Source: Patagioenas fasciata
Lineage: Eukaryota; Chordata; Aves; Columbiformes; Columbidae
DNA: 64,000 nucleotides
NCBI RefSeq assembly: GCF_037038585.1
Contig: NC_092520.1
Span: forward strand, 13,709,001 to 13,773,000
Direction: 5' to 3'
How positions within the stretch are numbered: the first letter of the stretch is position 1; every line of letters starts with the position of its first letter. Below are positions 48,001 through 60,110 of this stretch, piece by piece. Made by a program: the position numbers and the translations under genes. Under the pieces are notes generated by a model. The model searched no databases and was not told where the DNA came from. It was given only the letters and a program-made list of their open reading frames with translations.

Positions 48001-51000
48001 GTTCCTGCTACTTCAAAGTCCTAATAATTGATAAAATATGCAGCTTACTTTGCCATTTGTGTGTGTAAGTTAAAATCTTTTATCTTCAGTACCCAAAGTA
48101 TATGCAGGTTCATTATCAGTATTTGAAGATCACCTGTATTTTGCTCCAATTTCACTCCAGAAAAACTCAGTTTATTTCATTTTCACTGCCATAAGATTTA
48201 GGAAATATCCTGATCTTTCACAATCGTGGAGTATGAATTGTATCCTTCTGTGCTGAAGTGGGAGACTGAGGAGTAAACAGGAGCTGATGTTTCTCTGGTG
48301 CTGGTCTGAGATCCAGGGATTCCTGCCCAGTGCTGGAAAGGTTCTGTTGGAGTGATGTCGAGGTTTAGATCGCATTGGCCATAACTTGACTATAATTGGT
48401 GTGCTGAGTTTTGAGCAAGACCAATTCAAGGCATAACTCGTGAGCATCCACAAGAACGAAGGTCAGGATTTCTGTGCAATGAGAGGAGCGATGTTTTCAC
48501 CTTCATGTTGGCATTTCTGTAGCAATTTGCTTTTAGCTTTTGGGTGGTTGCTTTTCTCTTTGTCACAAACCACATATATCGGCTTGGCAAAGCCTTTCAG
48601 CTGTAAACTTAGCCTACATTTTTGGCCTGGCTTGATTAAAGGGTATTAAAAGCCTTTGTTTGTGCATTTCCTTGCATTATGTATCAGAAAAAAGGATAAA
48701 GTAAGTTTTTAAACGGTAATGAAGAGAGCACCTGACTGGTTAACCTAAGCTGCATGTACTACAAAGAGAATACCAAAGTATATGCAGATAACTGACATCC
48801 CTACAAATCAGTTCTTGTTGTACCATTTCTTTCTTACTTGATTGAGAGAATGAAAGTGAAGTCATGCTGTTTGTGAGGAGGTGACAATTTACATATTATA
48901 GCTGTAAAGATTAGAAATCTATTAAATTAATTTGCATAATAGCAAAGTCAGAAAAAGGACTGTTTCATCCTAGGGCTAACAGTTCTTCTGCAAGATTTAC
49001 TATGTGAAAGGTAGTAAAGCACCCTTCATCTGAAGTTGTTGTTTGTGTTCAGGTCCTTGGCACCAGAAGAGATACAGATATCAAGACAGTTGCAGACAGG
49101 TTCTGAGTTTTGGATCTTGACCTGCTGCCAATGTATCCAGCAGCAAAAGTTCAACTGACTTCAACTCCACAGAATCATACCCTGAAAGATCAATTCAGGA
49201 AAAAGAGATACATAAGAGAAAAAGAGAAGGCAAGTTTTTCTGGGTTTTCTTTGAAATCTACATATAATATATTTTCAAATATATTTTTAATTCTAGATTT
49301 GCACACCTGGACTACGTGAAAGAAGTAGATCATATGGACAGTTCTTTCACTGTTAAAGTAATTAAAGTAGAAGATGCATTTTCACCTTAGGTATTTAACC
49401 CTGAAATCCTTATTTTTTTCTCATTACTGTGAAATTTGCACATCTACTCTTGTTCAGTATTCTCCCAACCTCACCTTTTTTATCTGCTGACCTCTCATTC
49501 AAGAACTGGCCCGTTGTACAGCAATGCATAATTGAGGATATATGAACAAAGGAATAGCATTAATGAAATGTATTACATATCAAAAGTAGCTGAAAGCAAA
49601 CTGTAGACAAGACAGACCCAAATGCTAGTACTCAGTAAGTAATCAAAGATTATGTTCTTAAGCACAAGTTCTTCGTAAGTGCAATAACTTCTTGTTTTCT
49701 TAACAAAAAACATTCACTTTATGTCCTTAGTATAGGTATGGTCTTTGCAGAGACCAGATGGAGCAGTGGGTTTTTTCCCCTTTCCCTAAATCTGTATTTA
49801 AAGTTTCCTGTGCCCTTTACTATGTGCTTGTTCCTTCCCTCCCAAAATAGCCTTTGAGTTCATGCAAGCCCAGCTACATGATATTGAGGTTGGGATGTGG
49901 GCTCTGGTAAACCGAAGGGAAAACCTGGGTGAAAATGCTTTACAAAAACCTCCCGTCTCGAAATTCTGCCTTGAAATTATCAAAACCAGAGGACAGTAGG
50001 TTGAGGCCAGTGTAGGTAATCCTGAGGTAATCCACTTCCTTTGAGATCATATAGATCAGAAACATCCTAATCTCTACCGCTTTTCCCCACACTCCCAAAC
50101 AGTACCTAGTGCAGAATACCGGCATTTTCAGCAAGGTGAAATAGGCCTCAAAAAAAAAAAGAAAGACACTTACTAAGTAAGCAATCATGGGCTGAATTGT
50201 CCCTGAACGCTGCAAATGATGAAATAATTTGGTCATGTGAAAGGTCTCAAAGACCTGTGCCCCTAGAGGTCTGGGCTAGATTTTTATCTTAAATCTCTTC
50301 AGCTAATGTAGTTTTTAAGTTCCTTTCCCACGACTTTTCTATTTCTGATGTTATCTAAGCATATGTGGCATACTTTCCCATTCAGATCTAGGAGCACATA
50401 GTTCGTTAACTGGTGTCTTATATTTTAGCTACACAACATGCTTAAGAATTGTCATGGCTACTTCTTAAGTACATGAGGATATTGTGGGAGGGAAAGAACG
50501 TGGTGGGGAGTGTTGGGAAAGTTACTTTTATTAGATATGGATGTTTGCCACTAACTTGACTTTAAAATTAATGCTGATTGTAATTTTCATTCGTTGAAAG
50601 GCTTTTGCCTCTTCTCTTCCCTTCCCCTCCTCCCCCCCCTTTTTTTTTTTGTAATTCAGCTTACTAAAAAAACTGATTTAAAATCTGATTGTTTCTTTAA
50701 ACAGCTTTCTTCTGTCAGAAGAGAAATCTCCCTTTCTGTCCCATGAGTTGAAAAAATAGCTAAATAAACAACTGTGAGCAAAACTGTTCACAATGAAAAA
50801 CTTCCTTAGGATTTCTATGATTGCTCATACTAAACAACTAAGAATTTCTTCCATGCGAATACCATCATATCATGCAATGATGACATAGATTTTTGCCTTC
50901 ACAGAAGGTGCCTACTTAAATATTACGGCATAACATACTCTGATATTATGGTTTTCTTACGGTATTAATTTGTGGCTCCATTAAACTTAAGCATGTCACA

Positions 51001-52384
51001 TTTGCAGTTGGTAAAGTGGTGGTTAAATTATGTGTTAAATTCCAAGCGTCATATATGCAAAGTACTTAATATTGTTTGTAAACAGAAGAGTGCAGAAAAG
51101 AACATTAGAAAGTAATGATAGGGTTGCTGGGTCTGTTTCACCCACTCACACCGGAAGGATTTGATGTGAAATAATCACAAAGGGGTGCAGGAGGGGTAAT
51201 GCAGTTTCAACTCCTTGTTTCTGCTCTGAGTATATCTCACTTGTATGAGAGAAGCTTCACACATAGTCCTGCACTGTTGATTATTGTGAAAAGACGGTCT
51301 CTGTTCCTTAGAAAGTAGAATTTAAGGATGAAAGAAGAGACAGAGGGTGAATGAAGGAAAATAAAAGGAGCAGAGGGACACAGACGGTTATTTATGACTG
51401 CAGTGATAAGCAGAGGTCATGGAACCACGGTTTTGGAACCACGGTTTTGTAAACACTGTGAATCAAATCTCATAGAACTTTGGAATTTGATTGTTGTTTT
51501 GGCTGAAAACAACATTTCTGTAGACTTCAGTTATTAAATCACTCCCTTCTTCCTCTGAGAGTGCCAGACAAGTAGGAAACACAGGCAGTTATCTCGGCAT
51601 TTTAGCTGGAGAGCTAAAGGAAGTTAAAGGAGTTGGGACAAACTCCTAAAAAAATGATACATACAGGAGACAACTACTGTGCTTATAAAGATTTCATGCA
51701 AAATAAATTTGCTTCCCCTATGTATTCAGGCAAACGCAGAGTGACCACTTAGTCCACTTCAACGTGATTAAATGATCAGTGTTGATAATATTTCCTGCAG
51801 CTGGAGAGATTTACACTCTAAACCGGCTATAGTTGCTGCCCTCCTTTAGACCCCTGGAGTATTTTTCTTAGCCAAAATTGCTAACACTGTTTTAGTCAAG
51901 TTTATATTGAAGCAAACAGCAAAATTCTGCATAGTACTTCTATGAGAACTGCAGTTGATCCTGTGCCTGAATATTGTTTTAATGTTCATTTAGGTGGTGT
52001 TTGTTGGTGGGACTAGTGTCTGCTTTTTTCCTGCTTCTTACAACATCTTCAACAAAGATGATCATGAGTCTATTCAGGTACGGTGAGATGAGTATTTTCT
52101 CTCAGTTCTTTGTAACAGAGTAACTTGGATTGCAAAGACATCCACCTCAGAGAAAATCTGTGAAGTACTTAAGTAGGAGGAATAACAATTTTTATTTTTC
52201 TTTCTATGGCGGCAAAAGGAATTAAATGTATTGCAAATATTGTTCCATATGAACTCACACATATTGTTTTTCTTAACATGCTTTTAATTTCAGATATGTT
52301 AATCCCAGGAACCCAATTTGAAAAAACTGAAGAGTGTTTCAAAAAACTCTACATGTACTGTTTTTAGCTTCTGAAAAACTAGAG
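45087..52384. other. Gene-poor DNA, no gene seen
   Basis: AT-rich sequence downstream of the CCDC82 promoter on the far side. All frames are short and none was recognised. Notable small items are a CTCF-like motif at 45749-45763 (minus) and a 15-bp direct repeat TTGGAACCACGGTTT near 51420-51450. No JRKL-like transposase-derived frame is present. Confidence 0.65.
45749..45763 (-). promoter_or_regulatory. CTCF-like motif (minus orientation)
   Basis: On the minus strand the site reads TCACCAGGTGGCGAC, which fits CCASYAGRKGGCRSY at 13 of 15 positions. It is in non-repetitive DNA and is a candidate only. Confidence 0.4.
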
Positions 52385-52950
52385 GTGAAGGTCATTAAGC
52401 ATATCTTGGGCTGCATCAGAAGGAGCATGGCCAGCAGGTGGAGGGAGGTGATTCTGCCCCTCTGCTCCGCTCTGGTGAGACCCCACCTGGAGTCCTGTGT
52501 CCAGCTCCGGAGCCCTCAGTGCAGGAAAGACATGGACCTGTTGGAGAGGGGCCAGAGGAGCCACAGAAATGATCAGAGGCTGGAACAGCTCTGCTGGGAG
52601 GACAGGCTGGGAGAGCTGGGGTTGTTCAGCCTGGAGAAGAGAAGGCTCCAAGGAGACCTTATTGTGGCTTTTCAGTACTTGAAAGGGGCCTATAAGGAAG
52701 ATGGGGACAGAATTTTTAGCAGGGCCTGTTGTGATTGGACAAAGGCTGATAGTTATAAACTCAGGGAGGGGAGATTCAGGCTAGACAGAGAAGTGGTAGA
52801 TGCCCCATCCCTGGAGACATTCAAGGCCAGGCCGGACGAGGCTCTGAGCAACCTGATCTGGGTGAAGATGTCCCTGCCCATTGCAGGGGGATTGGACTAA
52901 ATGAGCTTTGAAGGTCCCTTCCAATCCAAGCTATTGTATGATTCTATATT
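52385..52950 (+). mobile_element. CR1 LINE 3' fragment (about 565 bp)
   Basis: It carries the C-terminal part of the CR1 reverse-transcriptase ORF region, recognisable through GAGACCCCACCTGGAGTCCT and GGAACAGCTCTGCTGGGAGG. Then come the 3' UTR blocks GGAGACATTCAAGGCCAGGC and GATTGGACTAAATGAGC and the tail GTATGATTCTATA. A 188-codon frame survives (52334-52900) but starts in unique DNA and is a decayed retroelement remnant. Confidence 0.93.
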
Positions 52951-53506
52951 TAAAGACACAATTTTAGGAACTTTGGTACCCAACTGAAATCCTTGTGTAT
53001 CTGGACCTGAGTCCTATGTAGTTACTTAATCAATAGTAGTCATTAATTTCAGCAACAGTGATATGCTTTAATGCCTCTGCAATTCTGAGCTTTGCTTCCT
53101 ATTGGTCTTTCTACATATGAAAAGAAGCCACTCTTTCTGTATGAGAGCACATGGAACTAAATTGCAGAAATTGTAGCATGGTAACCCACCCCTGCCTAAG
53201 CAAGTGATAATTTGGAGAGTCTTCCTATGGTGAGGAGATCAGGGGAGCAGAAGGACCATGGTGACCAATGGTGACCAATGGTGGTGATGTGAGCAGGAAT
53301 GAGGGATATTTCATAGTGATACAGCACAGTCAGGTTGTTGTGGGGTGGAGGTTTTCCAGCGTGCTCTGGGTATTGCACAGCAGGGGTTGCAGGCTTTGGG
53401 CCCTACATGAGGGTGCAAAAGGAGCTGTGGAAGGGAAAACAGAAGAAAAGTCCTGGAGAATGATAACAAAGAAAATAAAATTGGTTCCCTTGCACATTTG
53501 TCTATG
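52951..53506. other. Spacer between CR1 copies
   Basis: No gene was recognised. An 11-bp tandem repeat (GGTGACCAATG, about 53259-53282) is the only pattern seen. Confidence 0.65.
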
Positions 53507-54215
53507 ATCACAGAATCACAGAATGTTAGGTATTGGAAGAGACCTTGAAAGATCCAGTCCAGTCCCCCTGCTGGAGCAGGAACACCCAGATGAGGTTACA
53601 CAGGAAGGCGTCCAGGTGGATTTTGAATGTCTGCAGAGAAGGAGACTCCACAACCTCCCTGGGCAGCCTGTTCCAGTGTCTGTTACTGAGAAGAAGTTTC
53701 TTCTCATATTTAAGTGGAACCTCCTGTGTTTCAGTTTATACCCATTACCCCTTGTCCTATCATTGGCTGTCACCGAGAAGAGCCTGGCTCCATCCTTGTG
53801 ACACTCACCCTTTATATATTTGTACACATTAATAAGGTCACCTCTCAGTCTCCTCTTCTCCAAGCTAAAGAGACCCAGCTCCCTCAGACTTTATTCATAA
53901 GAGAGATGTTCCACTCCCTTAATCATCTTTGTTGCCCTGTGCTGGACTCTCTCCAGCAGTTCCCTGTCCTTCTGGAACTGAGAGGCCCAGAACTGGACAC
54001 AATATTCCAGGTGTGGTCTCACCAGGGCAGAGTAGAGGGGAAGGAGAACCTTTCTCGACCTACTAATTACCTCCCTTCTAATACATCCCAGGATGCCATT
54101 GACCTTCTTGGCCACAAGGGCACAGTGCTGGCTCATGGTCATCCTGCTGCCCACCAGGACCCCCAGGTTCCCTTCCCCTACACTGCTCTCTAATAGGTCA
54201 TTCCACAAATGATCA
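53507..54215 (-). mobile_element. CR1 LINE 3' fragment (about 700 bp)
   Basis: It opens with ATCACAGAATCACAGAATG, the antisense tail of a CR1 subfamily with ATTCTGTG units. CCCTGGGCAGCCTGTTCCAG and the antisense reverse-transcriptase segment follow. Same subfamily as the plus-strand copy at 55855-56457. Confidence 0.93.
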
Positions 54216-55854
54216 GGGGTGCGTGATCAAGGGTGGTGGGCAGTGCTGCTTGACTTGAAAGCAAAGTTACAAAATAGGTAGGTCCCATTGCCAGTAAACA
54301 CTCAACCCACTGACTGGGGCCAGAGCTCCCGTGAACTTCAAAGTTTGTGACTCTGTCCTCCTCCCCCTGTGACCGTGGTTCAGAGGCACCTGGCGGGTCT
54401 TTGCCTGGGCTGCTTCTGCTGTGTCAACAGACAGAGAACAACTGACCCAGAACAAGCCCTTTTCTTAACTGCTAACATGAATTATTTTAATTTTTCACGA
54501 TGTATGCAGTTTTATTGCTTTTGTGGTAGAATGTGGTTCTAGAGAAATAACTTGAAGAGAGTTTTTAGGATGGGAAGTTATCTTTTATAACAGCAATCTT
54601 TTAAAATAGGCATTTAAAACAGGTTTTTAAAAGTGATTTTTGAGGAAAGGAGAAAGAACTGTTCTACAGGATAATGTAATGATAACCCTTTCTCATTAGT
54701 TGACAGGTGCTGATTTATCTTTGTCTAGTGCACTTACTGCAGATTATGTAACGCTGATCATATTTTGGGACAGAACTGGATTTCTGGATTTATCAATATG
54801 ATCTCAGGAAATTGCTGGCTTGCTGCATTTGCTCTTGTATTCTGATTTAATGAAAAAGTAGTTGCTGAAGTTAAGGAGTGGAGTTGTTTGGGAACTATCT
54901 AATAAACTGATATACCGAAAAAAGTATTTTCTTGTACAAATACTTTTTGTAGAATAGGGTTGGCTGAAATTACCTCCTCAACTTAAAAAGTGCTCAGAGT
55001 ATTTTTCAGAATTGCCAAGATATTAATACAGTATTTTTAAAATTTAGAAAGCTCTGTCTTCTGTTTCAAAATAATTTTGTTAGAAACTATGTGCTATTGA
55101 CAACATATTATAACATTTATTAGAAATCACACTTTCAAAATTACCGAAATAAAGTTGTTTGAACTTTGTGTCAGCCCATGCCATTTTGATAAACCTTTTT
55201 GTTTGGATTTAAGGGGATTTGTAGTATTGTTTTAGATTTTGCCTTTTGCTCACAGTTTGGAGTAAGACTTATTTACAAAAAGTTTCAAAGCTTCTCTCAT
55301 TAAGTAGGCCAATTCCCACTGGTCCTATTAAAATGAAACAACATGGAAAAGAAACTAACAAAAAAGTCTGATTGTCTATGAATCTACAGCCATGGGAGAT
55401 GGGGTAGAGAGAGGGGAAGGAGAGAGAAAATGACCATATGTGTACTCATAATCCGATGCAATATAAGATAAATTAATTCAAACTGCATGGTAGGTTTGCT
55501 TTGTAGCAGATCAAAGAAGCAGAGAAGTGGCCTGAAAACCAGAACTCACAAGAGTGCTGAATTTGCAGAATAATCTGGGGGTTTACTAGCCCAACATCCC
55601 AAAAGCTGGTTCTGCTCATGCTTTGTCCTGAAGGGACCTGCTTGCTGGAATTAGGGCTGCTTCCTGGGAGCTCCCCGGGTAGGGACTCCCACTTTAATGG
55701 ATTGATCCTTTCTGGTTCTGGTGCAGTGCTGAAACAGAGTAATTGGAAAACAGAGTCATCGAATGTGAAAGATACCTACTCAGAAAAGCTGTGTAGGGTC
55801 GTCAGTCTGACTGCGGTCCAGAGCCGGAGCACGTAGGAAGAGACTCCCACTAGA
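54216..55854. other. Spacer between inverted CR1 copies
   Basis: AT-rich, no gene or further repeat recognised. Confidence 0.6.
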
Positions 55855-56457
55855 GGAAGGCCAATGGCATCCTGGGGTGTATTAGAAGGGGGGTGGTTAG
55901 TAGGTTGAGAGAGGTTCTTCTTCCCCTCTACTCTGCCCTGGTGAGACCATACCTGGAATATTGTGTCCAGTTCTGGGCCCCTCAGTTCCAGAAGAACAGG
56001 GAACTGCTGGAGAGAGTCCAGCACAGGGCAACAAAGATGATGGAGTGGAGCATCTCCCTTATGAGGAAAGGCTGAGGGAGCTGGGGCTCTTTAGCTTGGA
56101 GGAGACTGAGGGGTGACCTCATTAATGTTTATAAATATATAAAGGGTGAGTGTCACGAGGATGAAACCAGGCTCTTCTCGGTGACAGCCAACGGTAGGAC
56201 AAGGGGTAATGGGTTCAAACTGGAACACGAGAGGTCCCACCTAAATTTGAGAAGAAACTTCTTCTCAGTGAGTGTAGCAGAACACTGGAACAGGCTGCCC
56301 AGGGAGGTTGTGGAGTCTCCTTCTCTGGAGACATTCAAAACCTGCCTGGACACCTTCCTGTGTAACCTCATCTGGGTGTTCCTGCTCTGGCCGGGGGATT
56401 GGACTGGATGAGCTTTCAAGGTCCCTTCCAATCCCTGACATTCTGTGATTCTGTGAC
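55855..56457 (+). mobile_element. CR1 LINE 3' fragment (about 600 bp)
   Basis: It runs from GAAGGCCAATGGCATCCTGG through TACCTGGAATATTGTGTCCA, GGAGACTGAGGGGTGACCTC and GGACTGGATGAGC to the tail ATTCTGTGATTCTGTGA. It is an inverted partner of 53507-54215. Confidence 0.93.
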
Positions 56458-57489
56458 TGCAGTGCCCTGGCGGTGCGCAGCTTGTGCCATGAGCCAAAAT
56501 TGTGATACATTAGTGTCTCCTTCAGGTTTCTTTCTGCCTTTTTTTTTTTTTTCTTCCTTAATACTCCTAAGTACCTTGACTTCTAGTAGTTATTTGGCCT
56601 TTCTGCACGATGTATCCTATTTCAAGATGACCTTTTTATTTATTTATATATATTTTTTAAGGTGCTCAGGGGTGGTTTTCATGACATGAATCATGTTTGT
56701 GCTGTACTTAAATTGCAAAATGCCTTTTTCTCTTCAGTATTTATAGAGACCTTGGTGCAAGTATTTTTACATTAAACATTTAATGCAGCGTCACGGGCAG
56801 CTGTGTCTCCCAGATCAGCAAAGCAAATCAGTTGATCAGCAAAGCACTTTAGTGCTGCTCAGATTTTGGCTTCTCAAGCCAAAGTGAAACGTGTTTAAAA
56901 GGTTCCCTGAGCTTGAACCACTGGAGGAAACTGCTGAGGGAGGAAGAGGAGGAGACTGCAAGGAAAGGTGCGTTTGTCATTGTAAAGCATGAGATTTGCC
57001 CAGTAGATGGCATCTGAAACCCACACACTGCAGACTGCTCTCCACTGAATTTTAATGTATCTCAATTTTCCTTGCTGAAGTGATTTTTAGTTAACACATA
57101 CCCTATGTTTTCATTAATACTGGCCAAATGAGGTTACTTTGACCTTGATTAATAAAATGTATAATCATTTTGGAAATATTTGAAGTCGGAGACCTGCCAA
57201 ATGCACTTTTTTCTTTCCTTCTCCCGGTTGCGCAGTAATCAATACACCAAAATCTAAATTGCTAATCGTGCAAAGTGTATTGCATTGCACATTCCCCTCT
57301 CAGTCTCCCTTCCTGCCTCCCCCCGCATAATTTAATCCGTCCTGGAAATGATTTGCACTTGTCAGTAAAGGGATGAGGAAACAACAAGCCAAACTTGCCC
57401 TTTCTTGTTACTTTTCAAGGAGAATAAGTAATGCAAACGTACAGAAAATCGCCGCTGCCACCACCACACGGGGCATTAAGCAAAGGTCT
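56458..57489. other. Gene-poor DNA with possible regulatory block
   Basis: Non-repetitive DNA. A CTCF-like motif lies at 57000-57014. The stretch at about 57100-57380, before the CpG island, is balanced in composition and dense in motif-like words (GCAGTAATCAATACACC, TTGCTAATCGTGCAAAG). That would suit a conserved noncoding element. No gene was recognised. Confidence 0.45.
57000..57014 (+). promoter_or_regulatory. CTCF-like motif (plus orientation)
   Basis: CCAGTAGATGGCATC fits CCASYAGRKGGCRSY at 14 of 15 positions. Candidate only. Confidence 0.45.
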
Positions 57490-57680
57490 ATCAAGAGCAG
57501 CGCCCTTGCTTTAGGGCAGCCCCAGCCCGACCCGGACACCTATTCCGCCTCTTTTAAAAACACGCGTGAACTGAGGGGAGGGTCGGGAGCCGGTGCGGCG
57601 CCGCGCTGTGCCTGCAGGGGGCGCTGCCGCCCCGCGGTCCCGGCCCAGCCCGGGCACCGAGAGTGTCCCCTCTGACACGC
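57490..57680. promoter_or_regulatory. Isolated small CpG island in gene-poor DNA
   Basis: A sharp block of high GC and CpG (GCCGGTGCGGCGCCGCGCTG, CGCTGCCGCCCCGCGGTCCC) inside AT-rich surroundings. It carries a CTCF-like site at 57611-57625. A 100-codon frame across it (57373-57675, +) has no recognised domain. It could be a promoter of an unannotated non-coding RNA or an orphan CpG island of a developmental enhancer. Sequence alone cannot say which. Confidence 0.6.
57611..57625 (+). promoter_or_regulatory. CTCF-like motif in CpG island (plus orientation)
   Basis: CCTGCAGGGGGCGCT fits CCASYAGRKGGCRSY at 14 of 15 positions and has the full AGGGGGCGCT core. This is the strongest of the three candidates. 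Confidence 0.55.
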
Positions 57681-57709
57681 AAACCAGCAACACACAAACC
57701 GAACACCCC

Positions 57710-57835
57710 CCAAACAAACAAACAAACAAACCAAAGCAAACCAAAACCAAACCACCAAAAAAAAAAAAAAAAAAACCACCCAAACCCAAAAACAAACAAA
57801 AACCAAAAAAGAAACAAAAAAAAAGAGTAAGGAAC
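57710..57835 (+). repeat. A-rich (CAAA)n low-complexity tract
   Basis: CAAACAAACAAACAAACC passes into AACCAAAACC, a run of about 20 A and further AAACAAA units. Frames through it on the minus strand are low-complexity Phe/Val/Cys strings and are discarded. Confidence 0.95.
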
Positions 57836-57866
57836 ATTTAACGAAGGAATGTTGTTTTTACAAAAC

Positions 57867-58324
57867 TGAGGACCTGGCACCTGACCCCAGCGGTGGGGGG
57901 AAGGACTGAGAGACATCAGACTATGAATCCTTAATGTAAAGCAAAGTCTCTTCAAACTAATCCCGGAATGCATACTGATACCTGTATTTACAAGTTAATC
58001 TAGGAGGAAGGGTAGCCAAAGAACCAGAAATGCACATTTTAAGTTGATTGATAAGGTGAATGGTATTGTTTGGATTAGATGAGTGAAATATGTAAACTGA
58101 GGCAGGTGTGGGGTAGTCTGTAAACCCTGAAGTACTCAACTAACGGGCAACTGGGGAGGGAAATTGTGGCTGGGATTGAGGGGGATATAAGCAGGGGCTT
58201 TTTGCCCTATTCTGTGTGCCTAACTACAGGTAGAACACTCGATCTTGCAAAATCATTATTAAAATATGCTTTGCTGAGAGATCCTGCCTGAGCCTATCAT
58301 ATTTGCAAGGTATTGTTTCCTACA
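57867..58324 (+). mobile_element. Solo LTR, class uncertain
   Basis: A 458-bp element starts TGAGGACCTGGCACC and ends TTTCCTACA (TG...CA), flanked by AAAAC at 57862-57866 and 58325-58329. A TATA-like GGATATAAGCAGGGGC near 58180 is followed about 75 bp later by ATTAAA, the spacing expected for a U3-R layout. The flanks are A-rich, so the duplication is less telling than usual. No internal retroviral sequence adjoins it. Confidence 0.6.
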
Positions 58325-58329
58325 AAAAC

Positions 58330-59862
58330 AAACCAAAGCAAGCAAGCAAGCAAACAAAAAATAATGACAAAACAGCAGACTGGCTTGTAAACCCATGGAT
58401 CTTTTTTTTTGGTTGTTTTTTTTTTGGGGGGTATAAAATGTGATTTTTTTATATTGTGTAAGGGGGCACCAATGACTGGCTTCTTCCCTTATGAAGTTTT
58501 CAATATTCTATGATTTATGATTGACATATGTTTAATACAGAATTTCAATTATTCTGTTGGAAACAGACACTTCTTGGAAGCTAGTTAACTGTATTCATGT
58601 TTTGCATGTTGAGTCTGTTGTGTTCTATAAAAATCAAATATCCTCTTGGCTTAGTGTTAAAATATGTACTATAAAGGTGCACCTAAAACTAAGATTTGCT
58701 GTTACTGCTCCAGGGGATGTGTTATGTAGTAGATCTCTGTGTTTCTGTTTGTTGCATGTATTTAATGATAATTAACTGATCTGTGAAGCACTTGAGCACA
58801 TTTTTAACTCTAAGTATACAAGTGGCCCTGCTGAAGTCAACAATTCTATTCAAGCACTTTAGGTTAATCATGTACTTAAATGCTGGACTATGTCTTCAGT
58901 CAGTACATTACGATGCTTGCATAGGAACTGTGGAAAGTATTATAATTAAATACGAGCTAAGAGAGTCCAGGCTGAGGTCGCATCCTGTGGCTCTGGAACA
59001 AGGTGACGCTGTGAGGGGCCCTGCTGGGTGCGGGCTCCTGGATTAGGGGATCCAAACAGGAGATCAGTGCTGATCTCAGTCATCTATCTGGAGATTAATG
59101 GCACTGTCCTGCTGAAGGGGCTGTCACAGCACGTTGTAAATCTGCTGTCATGTCATATGTGGATGCTAAAGAAGCTGCCAAATGCTTTAACAGAGCCTGG
59201 ATGTACACTAATGGCCAACTTCCAGCACGGGATTCCCTGCTTACACACACTCCTCTCGCAGCTTCAAATGCCATCAGACTTTGTGTAAGCCGATCTAAGT
59301 CAGCTGACATTGATTTAAAAGGATAATCTCTACAAGAGTATTGACCTCTGCATACAAAAGAGCTAAAAAGAACAGCAGGTAACTCACTGTGTGAAACCTG
59401 CTCCTGAGGAATCCACAGGCCTTATGTTGCCTAAACCTGACCCCTGTCATGCGCTGAGACCACTGGGAGTAAATGACCAGCACCTACATAAATGTCGTAC
59501 CATCGGTCTGCAAAGCAGTACCCTGAATTGTGGTGTTCACAGGCTTGAATCTTGATGAGATGTCAATATTAGCCAAACTCAGAGGAACGTGGAAAGAAGT
59601 ATTGAGAAGGCAACACAATAACAATGTTTTACATATGGTTTTAAGCATACAGTAATGAATATAGAGTGGAGGCAGATGGCTGGGAAGGAGCAAGAAAAAT
59701 CTGCTTCCCTCTGAAGCGGACAGAACATGAAGATTCTCAACTAGATAGCAGGAGCAGTGAGCCACAGAAAGATCAAGTCCCTCCTCAGTCATTTGAAGGT
59801 ATTATTTGGACTTTAGCAGTTTCAGCAATAACAGTAAATGTTTTCATTATGTATTTAAGAAA
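58330..59862. other. Gene-poor DNA, nothing recognised
   Basis: Short (CAAG)n and T-rich runs at about 58330-58440. Otherwise unique AT-rich DNA without recognised genes. Confidence 0.6.
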
Positions 59863-60110
59863 ACCATAGAATACCAGGTGGGAAGGGACCTCAAAGATCA
59901 TCTGGTCCAACCTTCCTTGGCAAGAGCACAGTCTAGACAAGCTGAGTCAACAGCCTGTCCAGCTGAGCCTTTAAAGTGTCCAATGCTGGAGAATCCACCA
60001 CTTTCCTGGGGAGATTGTTCCCATGGCTCATTGTTCTCATTGTGAAAAATTTCCCTCTTGTGTCCAATCGGAATCTTCTCAGGAGTAACTTGTACCATCT
60101 CAAACTCAGT
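59863..60110 (-). mobile_element. CR1 LINE 3' fragment (diverged)
   Basis: ACCATAGAATACCAGGTGGG, GGGACCTCAAAGATCATCTG, GTCCAACCTTCC and later TGTGTCCAATCGGAATCTTC are antisense CR1 3' blocks. More diverged than the other copies. Confidence 0.88.

Noticed and set aside
52334-52900. 188-codon plus-strand frame
   Set aside because: It lies almost entirely in a truncated CR1 copy. It is a retroelement remnant, not a host gene.
57511-57973. Hydrophobic Phe/Val/Trp-rich frames on the minus strand
   Set aside because: They are translations of the (CAAA)n/poly-A tract, not membrane proteins.
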